NCBI GenBank assembly: GCA_964348015.1
Contig: CAYGBC010000063.1
Span: 1-45,421, forward strand
Direction: 5' to 3'
Origin: SOIA01 sp964348015
Lineage (GTDB): Bacteria > Acidobacteriota > Aminicenantia > Aminicenantales > Aminicenantaceae
DNA: 45,421 nt
Shown: one piece after another, positions 1 to 7,117 of the stretch
Numbering within the stretch: position 1 is the first letter of the stretch
Layout of the letters: each line of letters opens with the position of its first letter
Translations under genes and position numbers: made by a program
The notes under the pieces: generated by a model
What the model was told of the DNA's origin: nothing
Database searches by the model: none
What the model saw: only the letters and a program-made list of their open reading frames with translations

Positions 1-114
1 AGCCTCACTTTTCTGTACGGAATTCCTTATGCCCTCATGACCGCCTTTTGCATGTGGTGGCTTGTTCCTTTTGCCGCGTTGACCATGAAGAACCAGTCCT
101 GGTTGACGCGGTAG
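1..114 (+). CDS. C-terminal end of a membrane glycosyltransferase-like protein (partial)
   Basis: The frame is open from the first base and ends at TAG 112-114, giving the last 37 residues of a protein whose start lies outside the window. The visible part is a hydrophobic helix followed by the ending KNQSWLTR. From memory, a Trp/Lys-Asn-x-x-Trp-x-Thr-Arg tail after the last membrane helix is typical of processive family 2 glycosyltransferases (hyaluronan/cellulose synthase type). That call is weak because no catalytic part is visible. The gene runs toward the CHAT gene on the other strand, with only 31 bp between the two stop codons and no clear terminator hairpin. Confidence 0.5.
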   Translation, partial: SLTFLYGIPYALMTAFCMWWLVPFAALTMKNQSWLTR

Positions 115-145
115 GAATACAGAAATAAAAAAACAGGGGGAAGGA

Positions 146-3133
146 TTAAGCATTCTTTGTGAATCTTTTTCTTAAGACCAGGAATCCTCCAAATACTATA
201 AGAAAAAAGATTCCGAAGTATATCCAGTTAGAACCAGATCTCGGGAAGATGACCTCATCCGTTTGTCCCGAGGCAATGAACCCGGCCCAGTAGTAGGGGT
301 GAGACAGTACGCCGGACTCTATCAATTCGAGCTTGGCTTTACGCAGTGCATCCATGATCGACTCGGAGGAGCGAAGATGGAAATAGAATCTTTCCATGAG
401 CTGGTAGCTTGCCTGATCGTTTATGACCCACAGGCTCATCAGAACAGAAGAGGATCCCGCATAAAAAAAGGCTCTGTTGATGCCTTCAATTCCTTCGGCG
501 TGGATAAACTCTCCAAGCCCTGTCTGGCATGAAGAGAGAGTGACAAGGTCGGAGTTGAACTTCAGAGCGTAGATCTCTCTCATCTGGAGAAATCCGTCCT
601 CGGGCGTGTCTTTATCAAGAGTCAAGACGATGGAAGAGCGATACGGTCTTCGCTCATCGATGATGCTGTGCGTGGCAAAGTGGATGATCCTGTACTCATC
701 GAGTTTATGATTTTTCAGCTGTTCTTCTGAGGCCTCCTGTCTGCGGAAAATATTTCTTTTCCCCTTCTTAAAAAGAGAGCTGATTTCGTCGATTTCTATG
801 CCGCTGTATTCCAGTCTGTAGAAATCAAAGGATCTCGAGGAGAAGAAGTCTTTAAAAATATCTCCTCCGTTTTCTTCCTTTTCGAGTGCTCCGAAGTGCG
901 GATCGCCAAAGGCCAGCAGATCCATTCGGGGTTTCCGTTTATTTGTGTTTTTACGGTCAATAATTTCCCGGAGGGACGAGATTGATGGCGCATAAGCGAT
1001 TGTGTAATCCTCGACGAGCCACCGGTTTTTCTCGTTATTAGAGACGAGAGCTTCAAACGGGAGAAAATGGAGGATGGCGTCCGGAATGAATATTATGTTT
1101 TCGATATCCCCCTCTAGACCTGGAAGAATTAGGCTGTTGAAGAGTTCATTGCCTGCTTGGAAACTGTGGTTATCCTTGTCGGTGATGACTCTGAGATAGT
1201 CTGAGACCTTCTTTCGAATGTGATTCCTGGTTGGAAGCGGGAATATCTTCAACTCCTTTTTTGTGATTATAAAAGCATAAGAATTTTCCTGCCCAAGGGA
1301 GTACGCGAAAACAGCCGTTTTATTATCCAGGAGTTTTTTTTGCGTTTCGTCGAGTGTGATGATCTCAGGATATTTGAGGTTGGCGTAGGCCGGGCTTTCT
1401 TTCCGGATCTCTCTTTTGAGTGTCTCTAATTTGTCTTCCAGTACTTTAAGATTGGTGCTCAAGCTGGTTTTCTCATCCGAAGATAATTCTGCAGCGAGAA
1501 GTTTTGAGTAGATATTGGTTATGTCTTTCATGAGTTCTTTCTCTTTGTTGAGCAGCTCCGCGTCAATCCCATGCGAGAGGTCGACTTGAGAAAGCTCCAT
1601 GCTGTCTAAAAATGCCCGCGCTTTGGCCCTTTCCAGGTAATTGAAGGCGTCTTCATTGTATTTTTTTCGGGATTCAGATTGACGCTGGCTCACGAGGAGA
1701 TGAATAAGCCGGTGATAGGCTTCGATCCTTTTATCAGTCCCCAGGAATCTTGCTTTGAGCTCTTCTAATATGATTTTGGAGCGGATCTTTTCTGTAGTCT
1801 CGATTGAAGCCATATAATTGTTAATCGCATCGTTTATTTTACCCTGTTTTTCATAGGCCTTTGCGATTTCAAGGTAGGCTTCCCAGAGGATTTGGCCACC
1901 TTCAATTTGTATTGCCAGATTGATGGCCTTCTCGTAACATTTTGCCGATTCCTCAAAATTATCCAAATAGTAATGCACGATCCCTATGTTCGTCAGAGTC
2001 ATGCCCATACCTTCGAAATAGGAAATTTCTTTAGCTTTTTCATAACTCATTTGAAAGTATTTCAGGGCCTCAGAATATCTCTCCAGGTCTGAGTAAATTG
2101 TTCCGATATTGTTGAGAACCTCAACCTGAGTCTCTGGATCCTTATTTTTTTCTGCAAGTTTGAGACTCTCCCGAAAAGAATTGAGTGCCTTATAATAAAA
2201 ATCCTGGGCTTGAAGGATGTCTCCTTGTGTGTCATAGGTGAGTCCTCTGGTCCGGTGCGCGGCTCCGATATTGTTTAAGACCTTAGAGATTGAGTAGTCG
2301 TCTTCTAACTCCGTGTCAATGGCAAGGGATCTATTTAAGTATTCCAATGATTTTTCATAGACACCTAAATTCTGGTAAATAATTCCGATGTTGTTCAGAC
2401 ATATTGATTTGTCCTTTTTTATATATGTAATTTCCAAAGCCTGTTTATACTGATTGAGCGCTTCAGAATAATTGTTGATCTGTTCATAGTAGTTTCCGAT
2501 GTTGATCAGGCATCGTCCCTGTTCGATCTTATGATTCAGTCGCCGGGCGATTTCCAAAGCCTTTATATTGGCATTCTTGAATTCGATGAGTTGATTGTTA
2601 TCTTGATGCGCATAGCTCATTTGACGGAGACATTTGAGTTCATGCTCTTGACTTCCGATCTCCTGCGCCAGGGAAATTGCTGTTTGGAAGCTTTTTATGG
2701 ATTCTTCAAATTCACTTGAATAACGGAAATCCTTTCCCTGGTTATACAATAAATAGATTTCAAGGGCAGTTTTACTTAAGTGGAGTATCTTTTCTGTTTT
2801 TAATTTTTCTGCGAGGAATTTCGCTTGCTCGAAATACCTTTGGGAATCATTAGGTTTTCCGAGATTCCAGTACAAAATTCCCATTTTATACAGGGATTCG
2901 CACTGTTTTGTTTCATCTTTGATTTTTGTGGCGATACTTAAAGATTGATTAAAGAGATCTAATGATTTCTCGAATTCGCCTGCCTGCCTGAGTTGTTCTG
3001 CTTTCTCAAATTTTTGAAGGTATTCTTGCTGTAAATCGCCTGTATCAAAAGGAAAGAGAGGGATATTTAAAAGGAATAAAAAAAAACATGTATAAATGCA
3101 AATTCTTGATATTGGGCTCTTGAATTTTCGCAC
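146..3133 (-). CDS. TPR-CHAT domain protein, exported and membrane-anchored
   Basis: A 995-residue protein. It starts with a signal peptide (hydrophobic residues ~10-28), followed by tandem tetratricopeptide repeats over ~35-450 (recurring ALNYYxxAL-type helices with NNIG motifs), a coiled region ~490-600 and a CHAT domain ~620-960. The CHAT caspase-like dyad is visible as His822 in HFATH and Cys869 in LSSCQTG, so the peptidase is probably active. A transmembrane helix at ~969-987 followed by RKR lies at the C terminus, which predicts a type I anchor with the TPR and CHAT parts outside the cytoplasm. The start is GTG (3131-3133) with no clear Shine-Dalgarno sequence; no later start would keep the signal peptide. 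It is the only gene in its transcription unit, and no substrate or gasdermin-like partner is adjacent. TPR-CHAT proteins are common in Acidobacteriota-like genomes; the substrate is unknown. Confidence 0.85.
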   Translation of the reverse strand: MRKFKSPISRICIYTCFFLFLLNIPLFPFDTGDLQQEYLQKFEKAEQLRQAGEFEKSLDLFNQSLSIATKIKDETKQCESLYKMGILYWNLGKPNDSQRYFEQAKFLAEKLKTEKILHLSKTALEIYLLYNQGKDFRYSSEFEESIKSFQTAISLAQEIGSQEHELKCLRQMSYAHQDNNQLIEFKNANIKALEIARRLNHKIEQGRCLINIGNYYEQINNYSEALNQYKQALEITYIKKDKSICLNNIGIIYQNLGVYEKSLEYLNRSLAIDTELEDDYSISKVLNNIGAAHRTRGLTYDTQGDILQAQDFYYKALNSFRESLKLAEKNKDPETQVEVLNNIGTIYSDLERYSEALKYFQMSYEKAKEISYFEGMGMTLTNIGIVHYYLDNFEESAKCYEKAINLAIQIEGGQILWEAYLEIAKAYEKQGKINDAINNYMASIETTEKIRSKIILEELKARFLGTDKRIEAYHRLIHLLVSQRQSESRKKYNEDAFNYLERAKARAFLDSMELSQVDLSHGIDAELLNKEKELMKDITNIYSKLLAAELSSDEKTSLSTNLKVLEDKLETLKREIRKESPAYANLKYPEIITLDETQKKLLDNKTAVFAYSLGQENSYAFIITKKELKIFPLPTRNHIRKKVSDYLRVITDKDNHSFQAGNELFNSLILPGLEGDIENIIFIPDAILHFLPFEALVSNNEKNRWLVEDYTIAYAPSISSLREIIDRKNTNKRKPRMDLLAFGDPHFGALEKEENGGDIFKDFFSSRSFDFYRLEYSGIEIDEISSLFKKGKRNIFRRQEASEEQLKNHKLDEYRIIHFATHSIIDERRPYRSSIVLTLDKDTPEDGFLQMREIYALKFNSDLVTLSSCQTGLGEFIHAEGIEGINRAFFYAGSSSVLMSLWVINDQASYQLMERFYFHLRSSESIMDALRKAKLELIESGVLSHPYYWAGFIASGQTDEVIFPRSGSNWIYFGIFFLIVFGGFLVLRKRFTKNA

Positions 3134-3176
3134 TTTATTTATTTTTTTCTGATGAATATGTTTTTTTCTAATTGCA

Positions 3177-3198
3177 TATGAATTTTATCAAATTCATA
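3177..3198. promoter_or_regulatory. Inverted repeat upstream of the CHAT gene
   Basis: Arms TATGAATTT and AAATTCATA (9 bp, perfect) are separated by 4 nt and lie about 45 bp upstream of the GTG start of the TPR-CHAT gene. The site could be an operator or an AT-rich leader hairpin. There is no other evidence for either role. Confidence 0.4.
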
Positions 3199-3384
3199 AG
3201 AAGGGAATCAATGGCTTTAAGGATGGATTGATGTGCCCCGCCTCTACATAATATGTATGTTTTTTTGAGTTACAGAGAAAATACGTGTAACTCTTTATTG
3301 CGCTCGGGTAAACAGATAAAATTTACCTTCGCGGAATTCTTGTGTTGTGTTCTTCGCTAAATTTTTTAGACTGCTCGACTCGAA

Positions 3385-3681
3385 TTAATCGTCCTCAGGG
3401 CGCTGAACAGAATTTAACGTCCCGGTGATCTTCTTGAGGTTCTTGGGGGCGTCGTTGCTGGTTTTGCTGATCTTGCTCTGTTTCGGGGTGGGGCCGTCAT
3501 CGACATCGATGTTCAAGAACGGAAAGAGAGAGCTGAGAATTCTCAGCTGTTTGAGGAAAAGGGACTTGAAGGTGAACTTGTCGGGTCGTTCCTTGGCTAC
3601 GGCGACTGTGGGAACGGAAAGGGAGATGATCGCAAGACATGTCACGATAGCGATTGCTCTTAAGACTGTCTTTTTACGCAT
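3385..3681 (-). CDS. Small exported protein of unknown function
   Basis: A 98-residue protein. I chose the ATG at 3679-3681 because a full AGGAGG lies 7 nt upstream (3689-3694) and translation then begins MRKKTVLRAIAIV, a classical signal peptide with a likely AVA-K cleavage near residue 30. A longer reading from 3756 adds 25 residues but would place the ribosome site inside the gene. The mature part is short and basic (KFTFKSLFLKQLRILSSLF), then acidic and polar with no cysteines and no recognisable domain. It ends with the acidic tail RPEDD. It has its own likely promoter (3800-3827). The function is not recognised; a small periplasmic or secreted peptide is the most that can be said. Confidence 0.65.
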   Translation of the reverse strand: MRKKTVLRAIAIVTCLAIISLSVPTVAVAKERPDKFTFKSLFLKQLRILSSLFPFLNIDVDDGPTPKQSKISKTSNDAPKNLKKITGTLNSVQRPEDD

Positions 3682-3799
3682 AACACAACCTCCTTTAAAA
3701 TACGGTATGCTTAAATTTAGGGATGAAGGGATGGGATTCCCGGGAAAGGGAGCCATGTGGAATCCTCATTCTTTTTCTCCTATCCAAAGCGCACCATTA

Positions 3800-3827
3800 A
3801 TTCTATAAATTGACAAAAAAATGTCAA
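3800..3827 (-). promoter_or_regulatory. Predicted sigma-70 promoter for the small exported protein
   Basis: On the minus strand TTGACA (3822-3827), a 16-bp spacer and TAGAAT (3800-3805), about 120 bp upstream of the start codon at 3681. The -35 hexamer is followed by a TGTCAA, so the site is also a short inverted repeat. Confidence 0.5.
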
Positions 3828-4064
3828 GTCTTTTTTTTGCGTAAGTTATTCATTTAAAACATGTTAAGGCGCACACGTCCTCCGCTGCCTTGAAGAACCG
3901 TGACAGTCTTCGTCATTCATACATCTTGTGTCAGAGCACTCCCACACACCGTACATATTGTGTGGATGCACTCCAACACGTTTTCATTTTTCTGTAGCAG
4001 AATACACTTTCTGCCAGCACCTATTGAGTCGTTGAAGAAACGGAAAAATTGAAAGTTTTTTTGG
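3828..4064. other. Gene-free spacer between the symporter and the small exported gene
   Basis: The whole gene-free stretch is 3682-4064. Apart from the promoter at 3800-3827, it holds a hairpin with arms CCACACA and TGTGTGG (10-nt loop) near 3942-3965 and a second short one with arms GCAGAA and TTCTGC near 4000-4020. Both lie 3' of the symporter gene and neither is followed by a clear U-tract, so I do not call them terminators. No coding potential is seen. Confidence 0.4.
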
Positions 4065-5567
4065 TTAACGGCTGTATTTTGCAGAAATTGACTTCAATTC
4101 CCGTTCTGCGCCTTCTGGCGGCTTGGTGAGAAGGCTGATAGTGATTGTCAGGATTGCCGAGACGAAGAAAGCCGGAACAAGATGGTAAAGCGCGTTTTGA
4201 AGCGCAGAGACGAGGCTCCAGACGATAGTGACCGCTGTTCCGGAGATGAATCCGGCCGCGACTCCTGCCTTAGTGGTTTTTTTCCAGTAAAGAGCGAGAA
4301 GAAGCGGTGGTCCGAAGGAAGCGCCCAGCCCTCCCCAGGCGAACAGGACCAGCCAGAAGACCAGTTTTTCTGCAGTGAGCCCGAAGATGAGCGCGGCGAT
4401 GACTAAGATAAGAACGACCAGGCGGCTGAGGAAGACGAGCCTCTTCTGGTCTATGGTTTTTCCTTTGGCCGCGATTTTCTGGTAGATATCGCGCACGACT
4501 CCGGAGGAGGCGACCAGGAGCTGGGAGTCGGCTGTAGACATGATGGCCGCGAGGATGGCGGCCGTGATGATGCCCATGATGAAGGGATGGAGGTGAGCGG
4601 AAGCCAGGAAGGGGAAGAGGTTTTCCGGGTCCTGGCCGGGGATTTCAGAGATATTCCTGTAGTAGAACCTTCCCACGAGGCCGATAAACACCGCGCCCCA
4701 GGCCATCAGGACGTTCCACACGGTCCCGATGACGCAAGATTTTCTCAGGTCTTTCGGATCCTCCACAGACATGTAGCGGACCAGGATGTGGGGATTTCCG
4801 GGGGAGCCGAGCCCGATGCCGAGAAATCCGATGATTCCTCCGAATGTGAAGGCGAAGGGATTGAAGAACTGGGGATTGAACTGTTTGAGGATCTCCAGGA
4901 CTGTGGTCCATCCGCCGGCATGCGAGATAACGATCACGGGGAGGACGAGCAGGGCGACGATCATGAAAATGGCCTGGATCATGTCGGTCAGGGAAACGGC
5001 CAGGAATCCGCCGATCGCGGTGTACAGGAGGACGATGATGGCGGTGACGAGAATTCCGGATGTCTCGCTCACTCCGAAGCTCGTGGCGAAATTCTTTCCT
5101 CCGGCGTTGAACTGGGAGGCCACGTAGGAGACCATGAAGATCAGAATGATCGAGACCGAGAGTATTCTGAGTGTATTGGTCGTGTCCTTGAAGCGGGACT
5201 CGAAAAAGTCGGGCAGCGTCAGATTGTCTTTCATCGAGGTGTAACGCCTCAGCCGTTTCCCGACAAAGGCGAACAGGAAAACCTCGGCCGTGATATAACC
5301 TGTGACCGCCCAGACCGCAGGAGCCCCGATTGTGTAAGCCATGCCGGTCACACCCAAAAGGAGCCAGGCCGAGCGTCCGGAGACGACGGCGCTCAGGGCC
5401 ACCACGAATTTTTTCATCTTGCGGCCGCCGAGAAAGAACTCGGAAAGTCCGGAGGAGGAAAATTTAGCGGAGAGGAAGCCGATGGCCAGGATGACGAGGA
5501 GGTAAAGGGCGAAAGCGAGGATGGTGAGGAAGTTGGTCTGGATCGCGACCTGAGGTGCTTGCTCCAT
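4065..5567 (-). CDS. Sodium:solute symporter (SSS family, PutP-like)
   Basis: A 500-residue integral membrane protein with about 13 hydrophobic helices. The family signature runs through residues ~40-85: FFLGGRKMKKFVVALSAVVS, then SGRSAWLLLGVTGMAYTIG, which matches the TM1-TM2 region of PutP-type Na+/proline symporters. The STADSQLLVASS segment (~345-357) matches the conserved TM8 region that contributes to the sodium site in this superfamily. Length is normal for the family. The substrate cannot be assigned; amino acid (proline-like) or carboxylate uptake driven by Na+ is likely. The ATG (5565-5567) follows the stop of a 32-residue membrane protein by 5 bp, and that small gene's last codons supply the GGAG ribosome site, so the two are probably translated together. 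Confidence 0.9.
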   Translation of the reverse strand: MEQAPQVAIQTNFLTILAFALYLLVILAIGFLSAKFSSSGLSEFFLGGRKMKKFVVALSAVVSGRSAWLLLGVTGMAYTIGAPAVWAVTGYITAEVFLFAFVGKRLRRYTSMKDNLTLPDFFESRFKDTTNTLRILSVSIILIFMVSYVASQFNAGGKNFATSFGVSETSGILVTAIIVLLYTAIGGFLAVSLTDMIQAIFMIVALLVLPVIVISHAGGWTTVLEILKQFNPQFFNPFAFTFGGIIGFLGIGLGSPGNPHILVRYMSVEDPKDLRKSCVIGTVWNVLMAWGAVFIGLVGRFYYRNISEIPGQDPENLFPFLASAHLHPFIMGIITAAILAAIMSTADSQLLVASSGVVRDIYQKIAAKGKTIDQKRLVFLSRLVVLILVIAALIFGLTAEKLVFWLVLFAWGGLGASFGPPLLLALYWKKTTKAGVAAGFISGTAVTIVWSLVSALQNALYHLVPAFFVSAILTITISLLTKPPEGAERELKSISAKYSR

Positions 5568-5572
5568 TCGCG

Positions 5573-5671
5573 CTATTCTCCTTTTTCTTTGGAGAAGATA
5601 TAGAGCAGGATGGAGAGGAGGATAATAGCTGAGGGAAGAAGGAAGAGTCCGAAGATTTCAGCGAGAGTCAT
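5573..5671 (-). CDS. Small single-span membrane protein, likely symporter accessory subunit
   Basis: A 32-codon reading frame, ATG at 5669-5671 and TAG at 5573-5575. It starts MTLAEIFGLFLLPSAII, continues with LLSILLYIF and ends with the charged tail SKEKGE. The pattern is a short polar start, one hydrophobic helix of about 20 residues and a positively charged end. Its stop is 5 bp before the symporter ATG, so the pair looks translationally coupled. From memory, tiny proteins of about 30 residues occur beside SSS-family symporters and are described as symporter small accessory proteins; I cannot search to confirm this. No strong ribosome site precedes its own ATG, which is the main weakness. 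Confidence 0.65.
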   Translation of the reverse strand: MTLAEIFGLFLLPSAIILLSILLYIFSKEKGE

Positions 5672-5775
5672 CGGGGTTTTCTGAGGCTATCGATGTCATT
5701 ATTTTGGTGGGGGAAAAATAAACATTCTCATGGATTCGCTTAAGGTGTTCCGATGATAACCGCAAAAATGTGAAT

Positions 5776-6183
5776 TCATTCCTCTTTATAGAAATAATCG
5801 ATCTCCCACTCCGCGGTCTGCGGGCTGTCCGAACCGTGGGTGGCGTTCCGCTCGACCGAGAAGCCGTACATCTGGCGGAGTGTGCCGGGTTCGGCGAGAG
5901 CCGGGTCCGTGGCTCCCATCACATTCCGCCAGTGGGAGATTGCATCCTCCCGTTCCAGGACCATGACCAGGATCTCTCCGGAAGACATGAAGTCTGTCAG
6001 GGGATCATAGAAATGCTTGTCCTTGTGGACGACGTAAAAACCCTGTGCGTCCTCTTTTGTCAGGTGAAGCATCTTCAGGCCAGAAATCTTGAATCCCTCG
6101 TCCTCGATTCTCTGGATGATTTTGCCGACCACTTTCTTTTTGACGGCGTCGGGTTTGATGATGGCTAGAGTTTTTTCGACCAT
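5776..6183 (-). CDS. ndk: Nucleoside diphosphate kinase
   Basis: A 135-residue protein of normal bacterial Ndk length. Ndk moves the gamma phosphate from ATP to other (deoxy)nucleoside diphosphates through a phosphohistidine intermediate. Visible signatures are the start EKTLAIIKPDAV, the NVMGATDPALAEPGTLR nucleotide-binding segment (~88-103) and the active-site NATHGSDS with His116. AAGGAG lies 6 nt before the ATG. A promoter (6217-6245) sits just upstream. The symporter pair follows 104 bp downstream on the same strand and might be reached by read-through, but no functional link is obvious. Confidence 0.97.
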   Translation of the reverse strand: MVEKTLAIIKPDAVKKKVVGKIIQRIEDEGFKISGLKMLHLTKEDAQGFYVVHKDKHFYDPLTDFMSSGEILVMVLEREDAISHWRNVMGATDPALAEPGTLRQMYGFSVERNATHGSDSPQTAEWEIDYFYKEE

Positions 6184-6216
6184 GATGGCTCCTTAGTCTC
6201 GTATGAAGTCTTTCTC

Positions 6217-6245
6217 TGTATATCCGAATCCCGCGCGCGAGTCAA
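6217..6245 (-). promoter_or_regulatory. Predicted promoter of ndk
   Basis: On the minus strand TTGACT (6240-6245), a 17-bp GC-rich spacer and TATACA (6217-6222). This gives a leader of about 25 nt that contains the AAGGAG ribosome site of ndk. Confidence 0.6.
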
Positions 6246-6335
6246 CTTCGGTGAGGATGATGTACCTGACGAAGCAGGTATGATTTTTGAGCGGACTCAC
6301 TTATCAAAGTTATCAAAGCCTGACCTTGTCGTGAA

Positions 6336-6364
6336 TTGACAGGGGAAGGGGGCGTCAGTACAAT
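6336..6364 (+). promoter_or_regulatory. Near-consensus promoter giving an almost leaderless transcript
   Basis: TTGACA (6336-6341), a 17-bp spacer and TACAAT (6359-6364). Transcription should start about 7 nt after the -10, at 6371-6373, while the QueG-like gene begins at ATG 6373. The message would have almost no leader and no Shine-Dalgarno sequence. Confidence 0.65.
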
Positions 6365-6372
6365 GGACTCTC

Positions 6373-7050
6373 ATGTCCGAAGAGAAGAAGAACACCGAAG
6401 ACCTCAGGAAATTCGCCCTGGACCTGGGCGTATCGCTCTTCGGAGTGGCGGATATCACGGGGATCCGGGATGAGTTCCTCCTGGACGAGAGGACGCGGAA
6501 AAAATTCGACAGGGCCGTCGCTCTCGGAAAAAGGCTGATCAACGCCGTCCTCGAAGATATCCAGGATCAACCCACACCGCTTTATTTCCACCACTATCGA
6601 CAGCTCAATTTCTTTCTCGACAGGGCCGCCCTGCAGCTGTCCTTCCGCATCCAGGAGCTCGGATTCGATGCTCTGCCGATAGCCGCTTCCCAGATAATCG
6701 ACTGGGAGAACCAGAAAGCGCACGTTTCCCACAAGAAAGTGGGATACCTGGCCGGGTTCGGGGGGATAGGCTTGAACAACCTGCTCGTGCACCCGGATTT
6801 CGGCTCGCGTTTCCGGCTGGTCACGGTGCTGACGGATATGCCTCTTGAGACGGGCAGGCCGCTGAGAGCTGGATGCGAGGAGTGTCTTGAGTGCCTGGAG
6901 ACATGCCCCGCTCAGGCGATCAAAGAGAGTAGAGAGGATTTTGACCACATGGCCTGCTTCGAGAAGCTCAAGGAGTTCCGGAAAATGGGGATCGTCGGCC
7001 AGCACATCTGCGGAGTGTGTGTCAAGGCCTGCTCGGGCACAACGCGGTAG
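6373..7050 (+). CDS. QueG-like double [4Fe-4S] protein, short form
   Basis: A 225-residue cytoplasmic protein. It has an N-terminal DUF1730-like region (~10-160) and then eight cysteines in the spacing of epoxyqueuosine reductase: C168-x2-C171-x2-C174-x3-C178P, C195, and C213-x2-C216-x3-C220. This arrangement binds two [4Fe-4S] clusters in QueG, the cobalamin-dependent enzyme that reduces epoxyqueuosine in tRNA to queuosine. The protein is much shorter than QueG (~350-380 residues) and lacks the C-terminal HEAT part; the stop comes 5 residues after the last cluster ligand. It may therefore be a reductive-dehalogenase/QueG-family ferredoxin-like oxidoreductase of other function. It has its own promoter and no ribosome site. 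Its only close neighbour is the convergent GGDEF gene. Confidence 0.75.
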   Translation: MSEEKKNTEDLRKFALDLGVSLFGVADITGIRDEFLLDERTRKKFDRAVALGKRLINAVLEDIQDQPTPLYFHHYRQLNFFLDRAALQLSFRIQELGFDALPIAASQIIDWENQKAHVSHKKVGYLAGFGGIGLNNLLVHPDFGSRFRLVTVLTDMPLETGRPLRAGCEECLECLETCPAQAIKESREDFDHMACFEKLKEFRKMGIVGQHICGVCVKACSGTTR

Positions 7051-7117
7051 TCGAAGAGATCAAGCATTTCATTTTTGAGTTTGCGGCAGGTTGCCGCGCG
7101 TATGGGGGGACGATTTC

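Noticed and set aside
3425..3808. 127-codon frame on the plus strand opposite the small exported gene
   Set aside because: No ribosome site, and the minus-strand frame has AGGAGG, a signal peptide and a promoter. I kept the minus-strand gene.
4587..5603. Long open frame (338 codons) on the plus strand
   Set aside because: It lies entirely opposite the SSS symporter and its small partner; it has low-complexity Asp/Glu/Gly-rich translation and no domain. The minus-strand product has clear family motifs.
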